Shown piece by piece: positions 45,373 through 53,937 of a stretch of DNA of 64,000 bases. Under the pieces are notes generated by a model. It searched no databases, had not been told where the DNA came from, and saw nothing but the letters and a program-made list of their open reading frames with translations. The stretch is from Fluviicola sp. (lineage in GTDB: Bacteria; Bacteroidota; Bacteroidia; Flavobacteriales_D; Crocinitomicaceae): assembly GCA_031260455.1 (NCBI GenBank), contig JAIRJW010000012.1, forward strand, positions 1-64,000, given 5' to 3'. The translations under genes and the position numbers were made by a program. Numbering within the stretch: the stretch's first letter is position 1; the number at the start of each line of letters is the position of its first letter.

Positions 45373-46902
45373 ATGAATAAACTCGATTTAAAGCAAATAG
45401 AAGCTTATAGCCTCGATAAAAAAGAATACGTCATTTCGGACGATATCCGCCAGAAGCTGGAAAAATCTTTTTCCTTTCTGCAGGATTTCTCCAGCGATAA
45501 GATCATTTATGGAATCAATACCGGGTTTGGTCCAATGGCTCAGTTTAAAATCGACGAAGACAAACTCAATCAGCTGCAATACAACCTGATCAGAAGCCAC
45601 TCTTCCGGAACCGGAAATGTTCTGGATGCAGAATCTGCAAGAGCTGTTGTTTTGTCGCGCCTGACCAACTTCATGCAGGGAAACTCGGGCGTAAGTTACG
45701 GAGTCATTGAAAAACTGGTTCAGTTTTTAAATCACGACATTATTCCTGAGATTTACGAACATGGCGGAGTTGGCGCAAGCGGAGATTTGGTTCAACTGGC
45801 GCATCTGGCTTTGAATCTGATCGGAGAGGGATATGTCTATATCAACAGAGAACGCAGAAAAACAGCCGAAGTGCTGACTGAAAAGAATATTGCTCCGCTG
45901 AAAGTGAAGCTGCGCGACGGATTAGGCCTGATGAACGGAACTTCCTGCATGTCGGGAATCGGAGCTGTGAACCTGATTTACGCTTATCGTTTATTGGACT
46001 GGGCGATCGCATCTTCGGCGATGATTAACGAAATCGTGGAAGCATACGACGATTCGTTTTCCGTGGGGCTAAACGAAGTAAAACTGCATGCAGGGCAACA
46101 GGCCATTGCCAGATCGATGCGTGAGTTTTTAAAAGACAGCACCTTGATAAAGAAACGGGAAGAATTGTTCACCGATAACAAAGCAGCTGAAACAACTGAA
46201 TTCAAAAAGAAAATCCAGGAATATTATTCCATTCGCTGCATTCCACAAATCCTTGGACCGGTAAAAGACACCTTAGACTACGCCAGAACGATCGTAGAAA
46301 GTGAGATCAATTCTACCAACGATAATCCGGTGGTGAGTCTGGATCGCGGAAACGTATTCCATGGTGGAAATTTCCACGGAGATTATGTATCCCTAGAAAT
46401 GGACAAGATTAAACTGGTGATCACCAAGTTGACCATGCTTACGGAACGCCAGTTGAATTTCATCCTGAACAGTAAGATCAACGGGTTATTCCCTCCATTC
46501 CTGAATACACAGACGTTGGGTCTGAATTTTGGAATCCAGGGAATGCAGTTCACTGCAACTTCGACTACGGCTGAAAGTCAGATGCTTTCGAATTCGATGT
46601 ATGTACACAGCATCTCCAATAACAATGACAACCAGGACATCGTGAGCATGGGAACCAACAGTGCTATGATTGCGAAAAAAGTCATCGAAAACGGCTTCCA
46701 GGTCATGGCAATTCACCTGATGGCAGTTTGTCAGGCAATTGATTTACTGGAGGAAGCCAAGCGAAACAAGCTTTCGTCCAAAACAAAGGAAATTTATGCT
46801 CAAATTCGTGGAATTACTCCGACAATCAATGAAGATGTTCCGCAATTTGAAAACATTACAAACATCATAAACACCCTTAAGAAAACAACACTGAATCTAT
46901 GA
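45373..46902 (+). CDS. Aromatic amino acid ammonia-lyase (tyrosine ammonia-lyase-like)
   Basis: This 509-residue member of the HAL/PAL family makes its MIO cofactor from Ala135-Ser136-Gly137 in GGVGASGDLVQLAHL. YGINTGFGP (46-54) supplies the catalytic Tyr region, and NDNP and QDIVSMG are conserved. The ring-selectivity position has Ser75-His76 (IRSHSSG), the SH pair typical of histidine and tyrosine lyases and unlike PAL. The context decides for tyrosine: no other histidine-degradation gene is present, and flexirubin clusters, for example in Flavobacterium johnsoniae, carry a proven TAL that makes p-coumarate. It overlaps fabG by 4 bp. Confidence 0.88.
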   Translation: MNKLDLKQIEAYSLDKKEYVISDDIRQKLEKSFSFLQDFSSDKIIYGINTGFGPMAQFKIDEDKLNQLQYNLIRSHSSGTGNVLDAESARAVVLSRLTNFMQGNSGVSYGVIEKLVQFLNHDIIPEIYEHGGVGASGDLVQLAHLALNLIGEGYVYINRERRKTAEVLTEKNIAPLKVKLRDGLGLMNGTSCMSGIGAVNLIYAYRLLDWAIASSAMINEIVEAYDDSFSVGLNEVKLHAGQQAIARSMREFLKDSTLIKKREELFTDNKAAETTEFKKKIQEYYSIRCIPQILGPVKDTLDYARTIVESEINSTNDNPVVSLDRGNVFHGGNFHGDYVSLEMDKIKLVITKLTMLTERQLNFILNSKINGLFPPFLNTQTLGLNFGIQGMQFTATSTTAESQMLSNSMYVHSISNNNDNQDIVSMGTNSAMIAKKVIENGFQVMAIHLMAVCQAIDLLEEAKRNKLSSKTKEIYAQIRGITPTINEDVPQFENITNIINTLKKTTLNL

Positions 46903-47630
46903 AATGTGCTTTAGTTACAGGTGCATCCAGAGGAATTGGCCGCGCAATTGCGATTCAATTGGCCCAGGATCTGAATCTTCATATTCTGATCAACTATGCT
47001 TCCAACAAAGCGGCAGCGGAAGAAACGCTGCAGTTGATTCAGCAGGCAGGTGGGAGCGGAGAACTGCTTCATTTTGATGTGAAAGACGGAGCTTTAGTAA
47101 AAGAAACGATCGAAAACTGGTATACCAATAACCCGGAAGGAATCATTCACGTACTGGTAAACAATGCCGGAATTACGAAAGACAACCTATTTCCATGGGT
47201 AACCGAAGAAGATTGGGACGCTGTTTTGAACACTTCTCTGAAAGGAATGTATAACTGTACGCAGGCAGTCATCCAGCGCATGCTGAGACAACGCAGCGGA
47301 CGCATTATTAACATCGCTTCTTTGAGTGGGTTGAAAGGAGTTCCGGGACAAACCAATTATTCTGCCGCAAAAGGTGGCATGATTGCTGCAACAAAGGCAC
47401 TTTCACAGGAAATCGCTAAACGGAATATCACCGTTAATGCCATTGCTCCGGGCTTCATTGAGTCGGACATGACCAGCGAACTGGATATGAATGAATTAAA
47501 GCGAATGGTTCCGGCAAATCGCTTTGGAAAAGTGGAGGAAGTGGCGTATCTTGCAAGTTTTTTGGCCTCTGAAAAGGCTGCTTATATAACAGGAGAAGTA
47601 ATAAATATTAACGGAGGAATTTACGCTTAA
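46899..47630 (+). CDS. 3-oxoacyl-ACP reductase (FabG-type SDR)
   Basis: This 243-residue short-chain dehydrogenase reduces the beta-keto group of the growing ACP-bound chain with NADPH. It has the cofactor loop TGASRGIGRA (7-16), NNAG (88-91), catalytic Ser (141/143 in ASLSG), Tyr154 and Lys158 (NYSAAKGG), and a C-terminal ITGEVININGG. It is a dedicated copy for the polyene pathway: it overlaps the lyase by 4 bp and precedes a ketosynthase by 3 bp. Confidence 0.9.
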   Translation: MKCALVTGASRGIGRAIAIQLAQDLNLHILINYASNKAAAEETLQLIQQAGGSGELLHFDVKDGALVKETIENWYTNNPEGIIHVLVNNAGITKDNLFPWVTEEDWDAVLNTSLKGMYNCTQAVIQRMLRQRSGRIINIASLSGLKGVPGQTNYSAAKGGMIAATKALSQEIAKRNITVNAIAPGFIESDMTSELDMNELKRMVPANRFGKVEEVAYLASFLASEKAAYITGEVININGGIYA

Positions 47631-47633
47631 GCA

Positions 47634-48857
47634 ATGGAACATCGCGTAGTCATTACTGGAATTGGTGCTTACTCATGCCTGGGTGAAAACTTAGACATGA
47701 TTCTTGAGTCTTTGCAGCTCGGGCGCAGCGGTGTTATTTACGACGAAGAACGAAAAAAATTTGGATACCGTTCCTGCTTTACGGGAATGGTTGCAGAACC
47801 GGAACTGAACCCGTTCTTGTCCCGCCGACAGCGAGCCGGAATGCACCAACCAGCACGCTTTGCTTTCATGTCAACCAGGCAAGCCATGGAAATTTCAGGA
47901 CTTGATGCGGATTTCCTCAACAAAACCGAAACCGGAATTATTTTCGGAAATGACTCTACGGCAGGTGCCATTGTTGAAACAAACGACAAAGTTCGTTTGA
48001 AAAAGGATACAACACTCATCGGAAGCGGCGATATCTTCCAGAATATGAACTCTACGGTAAATATGAACCTTTCAACAATTTACAAGTTGAAAGGAATGAA
48101 TTTTACCATTTCTGCAGCCTGTTCTTCAGGTTCTCACTCTATCGGAATGGGATATTTGCTGATTAAACAAGGCTTGCAGGAACGTGTTGTTTGCGGCGGA
48201 GCGCAGGAAATCAATATGTTTGCGATGAGCAGTTTCGACGGATTGGGAGCTTTCTCCGTTCGGGAAGATGTTCCGTCAAAAGCAAGTCGTCCGTTTGACA
48301 GGGATCGTGACGGATTGGTTCCGTCCGGAGGTGCGGCGACCGTGATTATCGAATCACTGGAATCTGCATTGAAACGAAATGCCCCGATCTTCGGCGAAAT
48401 CGTCGGTTTCGGGTTTTCTTCCAACGGAGATCACATTTCGAACCCGAATTTCGACGGTCAGTTCAGATCTTTGAACATGGCGATGAAACAAGCTGACTTA
48501 ACTCCGGCCGATATTGATTATGTGAATGCACATGCAACATCTACTCCGATCGGCGATTCTACGGAAGCAGAAGCTATTTTCAGCGTTCTGGGATCAAAAG
48601 TTCCGGTAAGCTCTACAAAAAGTATGACTGGGCACGAATGCTGGATGGCCGGAGCAAGTGAAATTGTTTATTCACTCCTGATGATGAACAACAACTTCGT
48701 GGCACCGAATATCAATTTCGAAAATCCCGACGAACATTCGGCTAAAATCAATATCATTCCGAACTACATGGAACATCAAATCGACTGCTTTTTGTCCAAT
48801 TCATTCGGATTCGGAGGAACCAATTCCTCATTAATTATTAAAAAGTTTAAAAAATAG
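47634..48857 (+). CDS. Beta-ketoacyl-ACP synthase (FabF/KAS I-II type), polyene cluster copy 1
   Basis: This 407-residue condensing enzyme of the thiolase fold has an intact triad: Cys163 (SAACSSGSHS), His300 (NAHATSTPIGD) and His334 (MTGHECWMAG). FGFGGTNSSLI ends the protein. It performs decarboxylative condensation of malonyl-ACP with the aryl-acyl chain. It is one of three catalytically complete ketosynthases in the operon; which one primes and which elongates cannot be read by eye. It is directly followed by an ACP gene. Confidence 0.92.
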   Translation: MEHRVVITGIGAYSCLGENLDMILESLQLGRSGVIYDEERKKFGYRSCFTGMVAEPELNPFLSRRQRAGMHQPARFAFMSTRQAMEISGLDADFLNKTETGIIFGNDSTAGAIVETNDKVRLKKDTTLIGSGDIFQNMNSTVNMNLSTIYKLKGMNFTISAACSSGSHSIGMGYLLIKQGLQERVVCGGAQEINMFAMSSFDGLGAFSVREDVPSKASRPFDRDRDGLVPSGGAATVIIESLESALKRNAPIFGEIVGFGFSSNGDHISNPNFDGQFRSLNMAMKQADLTPADIDYVNAHATSTPIGDSTEAEAIFSVLGSKVPVSSTKSMTGHECWMAGASEIVYSLLMMNNNFVAPNINFENPDEHSAKINIIPNYMEHQIDCFLSNSFGFGGTNSSLIIKKFKK

Positions 48858-48877
48858 GCGAACGCACAACTAATAAC

Positions 48878-49123
48878 ATGAAAAGAGAAGACATCATTCT
48901 TGTAACAAAACAATTCCTGTCAGAAGAATTTGAGGTTGATGCTGCATTGATTTTACCAGAAAACAACCTGCAACAAACCCTGGACCTGGATAGCCTGGAC
49001 TACGTGGATTTAGTCGTAGTTATCGAAGAAAACCTAGGAATCAAACCAACTGCAGAGGATTTCAAAAACATCGAAACTTTTAACGATTTCTACAATTTAG
49101 TTGAACAACGGTTGAACGCTTAA
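48878..49123 (+). CDS. Acyl carrier protein, polyene cluster copy 1
   Basis: This 81-residue acidic helical protein has the phosphopantetheine attachment Ser39 in LDLDSLDYVDL. It carries the starter or growing chain. It is placed between a ketosynthase and an acyltransferase, with gaps of 20 bp and 6 bp. A second ACP is encoded at 52506-52760; the two are not near-identical, suggesting different tasks. Confidence 0.9.
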   Translation: MKREDIILVTKQFLSEEFEVDAALILPENNLQQTLDLDSLDYVDLVVVIEENLGIKPTAEDFKNIETFNDFYNLVEQRLNA

Positions 49124-49129
49124 GAGCGA

Positions 49130-50002
49130 ATGGAACAAAAATGGGACGGCAAAACCCGGGGGTCGCTTTGGGGGTATAAATTTTTCATCAATTCCATCCG
49201 GTTCCTGGGAGTTCGGTTTGCCTACTTCTTTTGTATCGGTGTTTCGGGGTATTTTCTTCTTTTTTCAAGAAAGCCGCGAAAAGCACTTATCTCGTTTTAT
49301 CAGAAAGGATTTCAGTACACAAAAGGACAGGCAATCAAAGCAACAGCTCAAAACCTGTATATATTCGGACAAACGCTCATTGACCGGATTGCCCTGAAAA
49401 CACCGCGTAAAAAGATCTTCACGTTCCATTTTAACAACGAAGAAGCATTGATCCGGATGAACGAAGCAGGAAAAGGTGGTTTTCTCTTCTCTGCCCACCT
49501 CGGCAACTGGGAAAATGCTGGCAACCTGCTCGGGGAGCGGATCACTATGAAGATCAACATCCTGATGCTGGATGCCGAAGTGCAGAAAATCAAAGCATAT
49601 ATGGAGGATTCCACGGGGAAATCACAATACAAACTGATTCCGATCAAAGACGACCTGTCGCACCTCATCCTGATCCACCAGGCTTTAAAACATAATGAAC
49701 TGATTGCTTTGCACGCAGACAGGACCACAGCCGGACAAAAAAACTTTTGTTTACCTTTCCTCAACGGCATGGCAGAATTTCCGGCCGGGCCTTTCATAAT
49801 GGCGCAGAAATTCAAAGTTCCGCTTACCTTTGTATATGCGGTCAAGTCCGGAAGCACACATTACGAGTTAAGTGCCACTGATCCGCTGACGGAGTTCGAA
49901 TCGCCGGAAAAACTTGCTGAGCTGTATGTGAAGCATCTGGAAGAACAGGTAAAAGCCAGTCCGACACAATGGTTTAACTTTTTTGAATACTATGTTGATT
50001 AA
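49130..50002 (+). CDS. LpxL/HtrB-like lysophospholipid or lipid A-type acyltransferase
   Basis: This is a 290-residue membrane-associated acyltransferase. The catalytic H-x4-E motif is SAHLGNWE (His123, Glu128). An N-terminal hydrophobic helix (about 22-45) anchors it at the inner membrane. The family normally transfers an acyl chain from ACP to lipid A; homologues in aryl-polyene clusters are thought to attach the polyene or another acyl chain to the lipid carrier. It overlaps the following hotdog gene by 11 bp. Confidence 0.85.
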   Translation: MEQKWDGKTRGSLWGYKFFINSIRFLGVRFAYFFCIGVSGYFLLFSRKPRKALISFYQKGFQYTKGQAIKATAQNLYIFGQTLIDRIALKTPRKKIFTFHFNNEEALIRMNEAGKGGFLFSAHLGNWENAGNLLGERITMKINILMLDAEVQKIKAYMEDSTGKSQYKLIPIKDDLSHLILIHQALKHNELIALHADRTTAGQKNFCLPFLNGMAEFPAGPFIMAQKFKVPLTFVYAVKSGSTHYELSATDPLTEFESPEKLAELYVKHLEEQVKASPTQWFNFFEYYVD

Positions 50003-50411
50003 CAAAGAAAATATCACATCCATCATTCCGCAAAAGGCTCCTTTTGTGATGATTGATTCACTTCTAAGTGCAGACCAGGGTGGCTTTCAAAGCATTTTCA
50101 CCATTGCTCCGGACAACCTGTTCCTGGAAAACGGTATTTTGTCCGAATCAGCACTGATCGAAAACATTGCTCAAACCTGTGCTGCAGGATTCGGCTACCT
50201 TAACAGCCTGGAAAAAGAAGGCGAACCGAAAATCGGATTTATCGGTGCAGTGACACAGGTCCGGATTGAGAACCAGGCAAAGCTGAACGACCAGATCGAA
50301 ACATCGGTTCAGATCCTGAGTACATTCGATACTATCCACCTGATCGAAGGAACAGCAAAATCCAACGGAGAAGTATTGTTGAGCTGTCAAATGAAAATTG
50401 TTCTGGCATGA
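49992..50411 (+). CDS. Hotdog-fold dehydratase-like protein (ApeP type)
   Basis: This 139-residue FabZ/FabA-like single hotdog domain includes IPQKAPFVMID near the N-terminus and LFLENGILSESALIENIAQTCAA, the hotdog helix in which Glu residues take the catalytic role. The canonical H-x4-P-G motif is not obvious; here the equivalent position reads FLENGILSES, as in 3-hydroxyacyl-ACP dehydratase-like ApeP proteins. It is expected to act with a partner (see 56219-56584) in polyene dehydration. ATG 49992 is preferred over TTG 49983. It overlaps its neighbours by 11 and 4 bp. Confidence 0.75.
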   Translation: MLINKENITSIIPQKAPFVMIDSLLSADQGGFQSIFTIAPDNLFLENGILSESALIENIAQTCAAGFGYLNSLEKEGEPKIGFIGAVTQVRIENQAKLNDQIETSVQILSTFDTIHLIEGTAKSNGEVLLSCQMKIVLA

Positions 50412-50839
50412 AGAAAATCCTGAAATCCTCCATTCTCGTTCCAGTCCGTTTCAGCGAAACGGACGCGATGGGCATTGTGTGGCACGGGAATTACCTCAAG
50501 TTTTTCGAAGATGCCCGCGAGCAGTTCGGAAAAGATTACGGAATCGAATACCTGGATGTGTACGAACAAGGCTATTTCATTCCGATCGTGAAATCCGAAA
50601 TTTCGCACAAAGCATCTATTTTTTACGGAGAACAGGCTTTGGTAAACGTGATTCTGGAACAACGCGATTCCGCAAAGATCGTATTCCATTACGAAGTAAT
50701 AAATAACAACACCGGACAGATTGCTGCTACCGGAATGACGATTCAGGTTTTCATGTTTACTACTGATCGCACACTGGAATTGATTAAACCTGAATTCTAC
50801 CGCATCTGGGAAGAAGCACAAAACTGGCTGGATGAATAA
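50408..50839 (+). CDS. Acyl-CoA thioesterase (YbgC/4-hydroxybenzoyl-CoA type)
   Basis: This is a 143-residue hotdog thioesterase. The signature is SETDAMGIVWHGNYLKFFED with Asp19 as the expected catalytic residue of the 4HBT family (DxxGxVxHxxY). It may release or proof-read acyl-ACP or acyl-CoA intermediates. It overlaps genes on both sides (4 and 8 bp). Confidence 0.88.
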   Translation: MKKILKSSILVPVRFSETDAMGIVWHGNYLKFFEDAREQFGKDYGIEYLDVYEQGYFIPIVKSEISHKASIFYGEQALVNVILEQRDSAKIVFHYEVINNNTGQIAATGMTIQVFMFTTDRTLELIKPEFYRIWEEAQNWLDE

Positions 50840-51908
50840 ATCCGTTTACATACAATACCTCTCGCTGGTTACTCCGCTTGGAACAACTGTTGAACAGCAC
50901 CTGGAAGCTTTCAGAAACGGCTCTTCCGGAATCCGCATAGCGGAAAAATCCGGGTTCCAGGACAGCAGTCTTCCTTTGGCCAAACGAACAGAGATTACAT
51001 CCAACCGCTACGATAGCCTGCTTCGGGAAGGATTGGAGAACATTCAAATGACTTTACCGGGAAATACGGCTGGAAAAATAGCTGTTATCGTCAGCTCGAC
51101 CAAAGGAAACCTGGATTTATTACCTGAAGATGCTTTTTCAAGTACTCGTACCATTATCCGGCAGTTTTTCCCGGAAGCACCGGTATTTATTATTTCAAAC
51201 GCCTGCATTTCCGGAGTGATTGCCATCAATACGGCGGCAGATTATTTGCTGGCAGACACATACGATCAAGTTCTCGTGACTGGAATCGATGCCATTTCGG
51301 AATTCGTTTCCTATGGATTCCAAAGCCTGTTCGCACTGAGTAGTGAAGCTTGTAAGCCATTTGATAAAAGCCGGAACGGGACAACCCTGGGTGAGGGATG
51401 CGGAATCGTGCTGGTTTCCAAAGAAAAAATGCTGAATCACGCCGTTTTATATAAAGGTGGTTCGTCCTCCAATGATGCCAACCACATTTCCGGTCCGTCC
51501 AGAACAGGTGAAGGCCTGGTTCGTTCCATTGAAAGAACTTTTAAACGAAGCGGATTAAGCGCTTCCGATATTGATTTCATTTCCGCACACGGAACGGCAA
51601 CTGTTTTTAACGATGAAATGGAAAGCATTGCTTTCGGCAGAACACAACTCGACCGGGCTCCGCTCAACAGTATGAAAGGTTATTTCGGCCACACGCTGGG
51701 AGCAGCCGGAATCCTGGAAACTATTATGAGCATCGTTTCGATGGAACAAAATCTCCTGTTTCCGAATTTGGGCTTCAGTGAAACGGGAATTTCAGTTCCG
51801 CTGAATATTATTCAACACCTGGAATCCAGAGAGGTGAAAACGGTTCTTAAAACCGCTTCAGGATTCGGTGGAGGCAATGCAAGCTTAATTTTACAAAAAG
51901 AAGGATGA
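50832..51908 (+). CDS. Beta-ketoacyl-ACP synthase, polyene cluster copy 2
   Basis: This is a 358-residue ketosynthase, somewhat short for the family (about 400-410) but with all catalytic residues: Cys125 in SNACISG, His253 in SAHGTAT and His287 in FGHTLGAAG. The end FGGGNASLIL is complete, so the short length comes from a compressed N-terminal half. It overlaps the thioesterase upstream (8 bp) and a degenerate ketosynthase-like gene downstream (4 bp). Confidence 0.88.
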   Translation: MNKSVYIQYLSLVTPLGTTVEQHLEAFRNGSSGIRIAEKSGFQDSSLPLAKRTEITSNRYDSLLREGLENIQMTLPGNTAGKIAVIVSSTKGNLDLLPEDAFSSTRTIIRQFFPEAPVFIISNACISGVIAINTAADYLLADTYDQVLVTGIDAISEFVSYGFQSLFALSSEACKPFDKSRNGTTLGEGCGIVLVSKEKMLNHAVLYKGGSSSNDANHISGPSRTGEGLVRSIERTFKRSGLSASDIDFISAHGTATVFNDEMESIAFGRTQLDRAPLNSMKGYFGHTLGAAGILETIMSIVSMEQNLLFPNLGFSETGISVPLNIIQHLESREVKTVLKTASGFGGGNASLILQKEG

Positions 51909-52513
51909 GAGTATTAGCACATAGCTACGTTTGTCCGAATGGAACTTTCCTGAACGGAAAATTGATTTTTGATACTAAGGCTGAGGAAAATCCGCTGAAA
52001 TTTACATATCAGCAATTAGGCACAGAATATCCGAAATTTTATAAAATGGATGTGCTTTCAAAAATGGCCTTTATCGGAACAGAATTGCTGCTTCCTTTTT
52101 TCCCGGAAAGCCTTGATACTGAAAATGATTTGCAATTGCTTTTTGCAAATGCATCTTCCAGCCAGCATACGGATAACCAGTTTGTGGATTCGTATGAGAA
52201 ACTTCACAATCCAAGCCCTTCCCTCTTCGTTTACACACTGCCGAACATCGTGACTGGCGAATTGTGCATCCGGTACAAATGGTACGGCGAAAACTGTTTT
52301 TTCATCGAAAAACAGTTTAATGCAAAAAATTATGTAGAATGGGCGCAAATGGGCTTCAATAAAGGAAATACGCTTTGTCTGTGCGGATGGATTGAGGCAA
52401 AGACAACCGGCGAACAAGAATGTTTCCTATTTTTGCTTTCTCCTTCGCGCGAAACCCAAACTTCAACCGAAACCGAACTTTCAACTCTAATTAAACAATA
52501 CAGAAATGAGTGA
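51905..52513 (+). CDS. Degenerate, half-length ketosynthase-like protein
   Basis: This is a 202-residue protein. The segment PSPSLFVYTLPNIVTGEL can be aligned with the PT-FIQSTHNTISGQI segment of the chain-length-factor-like protein at 53938, and the following 50 residues keep the same hydrophobic pattern. Only the N-terminal thiolase half is present, and no active-site Cys or His is found. It may act as a non-catalytic partner of a ketosynthase or stabilise a complex. It is embedded in the operon with overlaps of 4 and 8 bp, so it is expressed and not a dead remnant. The homology is by eye. Confidence 0.65.
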   Translation: MRVLAHSYVCPNGTFLNGKLIFDTKAEENPLKFTYQQLGTEYPKFYKMDVLSKMAFIGTELLLPFFPESLDTENDLQLLFANASSSQHTDNQFVDSYEKLHNPSPSLFVYTLPNIVTGELCIRYKWYGENCFFIEKQFNAKNYVEWAQMGFNKGNTLCLCGWIEAKTTGEQECFLFLLSPSRETQTSTETELSTLIKQYRNE

Positions 52514-52760
52514 TTTAAAAGAAAACCTGAAAGCCCAGATCATCGAACAGCTCAATCTGGAAGATTTAACTCCGGCAGACATTCAAGATGATGCTCCTTT
52601 ATTCGGAGACCAGGGGCTTGGACTGGATTCCATCGATGCATTGGAATTCATCGTATTGCTGGATGCCAACTATGGAATCAAGATTACAGATCCGAACCAG
52701 GGAAAAGAAATCTTCCAATCCGTGAATACACTGGCTGATTATATTTCTAAAAATCAATAA
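52506..52760 (+). CDS. Acyl carrier protein, polyene cluster copy 2
   Basis: This is an 84-residue protein with Ser42 in GLGLDSIDALE as the phosphopantetheine site. LLDANYGIKI follows. The type resembles the ACPs paired with aryl-polyene KS/CLF systems. It overlaps the upstream gene by 8 bp and directly abuts the next ketosynthase. Confidence 0.9.
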   Translation: MSDLKENLKAQIIEQLNLEDLTPADIQDDAPLFGDQGLGLDSIDALEFIVLLDANYGIKITDPNQGKEIFQSVNTLADYISKNQ

Positions 52761-53936
52761 ATGCACATTTATGTTACTGGATATGGTATCATTTCTTCTA
52801 TCGGTGAAAACGTGGAAGAAACGTTGCATGCCCTGCGTTCTGAAAAAACAGGAATCCGGCAGGGGCAGAAAACCTATACAGAACGATTCAAGGTCGGGGA
52901 AATCCGCTGGTCAAATAATGAACTGGTGGAACGTTTCTCACTGACTCAACACGCATCGCGCACTGCTCTTCTGGGAATGATCGCCGCCAAAGAAGCTTTC
53001 AAAAATCATAAATTGCTGGCGGAAATAAAAACCGGTCTGATTTCCGGAACATCCGTTGGCGGAATGGACGTAAGTGAGTTAGCGTACAAAGATTTTCTGA
53101 ACAGCAAAACAGACGATTTAAATACCTACCGGAATCACCCGAACGGAACGACCAGTGAACAGATTGCCAAAGAGCTGGGAATTGACGGGTATGTGAATAC
53201 TATTTCTACCGCTTGTTCTTCGGCAGCTAATTCCATTATGCTTGGCGCAAGAATGCTGCTGAGCGGACAATTAGATCGCGTTGTAGCGGGCGGAACCGAC
53301 GGGCTTTCACAATTTACCATTTCGGGATTCCGCTCTTTGATGATCTTTGATGATGAGTGGTGCCGACCTTTCGATGAAACGCGGAAAGGGTTGAACCTCG
53401 GAGAAGGAGCAGGGTTCCTGGTTCTGGAAACCGAAGAAACTATCCGAAAAACCGGCAAAAAACCATTGGCTGTTCTTTCCGGCTGGAGCAATGCTTCGGA
53501 TGCATATCATCAGACAGCTTCTTCACCGGAAGGCCTGGGAGCCACTTTGTCCATGAAAGGCGCACTTGAAGTTGCAGGCTTAAAACCGGAAGATATTGAC
53601 TACATCAACGCGCATGGAACCGCTACTCCAAACAATGATTTATCCGAATCACACGGAATCAGGGCCATTTTCGGAGACGCTGTTCCTCCGTTCAGTTCTA
53701 CAAAAGCCTACACGGGTCATACGCTGGCGGCCTCTGGTGGAATAGAAGCCGTTCTTGGAATTCTGGCGCTGCACAACGGAAGTTTGCTTCCGAACCTGAA
53801 TTTCAGCCAGGCAATTGAAGAAACCCGGCTGACTCCCATAAAAAACTATTCGGAAGGACATGAAATCAAGCATATTTTATCCAATTCCTTTGGTTTCGGA
53901 GGGAATAACTCAACGATTATCTTAAGCAAAATCTAG
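52761..53936 (+). CDS. Beta-ketoacyl-ACP synthase, polyene cluster copy 3 (KS partner of the CLF)
   Basis: This is a 391-residue ketosynthase with Cys152 (STACSSAANS), His285 (NAHGTATP) and His320 (AYTGHTLAASG), all intact. It lies immediately before the CLF-like gene (1-bp gap), the arrangement of type II polyketide KS-alpha/KS-beta pairs and of the ApeO/ApeC pair in aryl-polyene synthesis. It is therefore the likely main chain-extending enzyme. Confidence 0.9.
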   Translation: MHIYVTGYGIISSIGENVEETLHALRSEKTGIRQGQKTYTERFKVGEIRWSNNELVERFSLTQHASRTALLGMIAAKEAFKNHKLLAEIKTGLISGTSVGGMDVSELAYKDFLNSKTDDLNTYRNHPNGTTSEQIAKELGIDGYVNTISTACSSAANSIMLGARMLLSGQLDRVVAGGTDGLSQFTISGFRSLMIFDDEWCRPFDETRKGLNLGEGAGFLVLETEETIRKTGKKPLAVLSGWSNASDAYHQTASSPEGLGATLSMKGALEVAGLKPEDIDYINAHGTATPNNDLSESHGIRAIFGDAVPPFSSTKAYTGHTLAASGGIEAVLGILALHNGSLLPNLNFSQAIEETRLTPIKNYSEGHEIKHILSNSFGFGGNNSTIILSKI

Positions 53937-53937
53937 C

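Noticed and set aside
45373..46902. Assignment as histidine ammonia-lyase of the Hut pathway
   Set aside because: The Ser-His pair is compatible, but no other histidine-degradation gene is nearby and the gene is embedded in a polyene operon.
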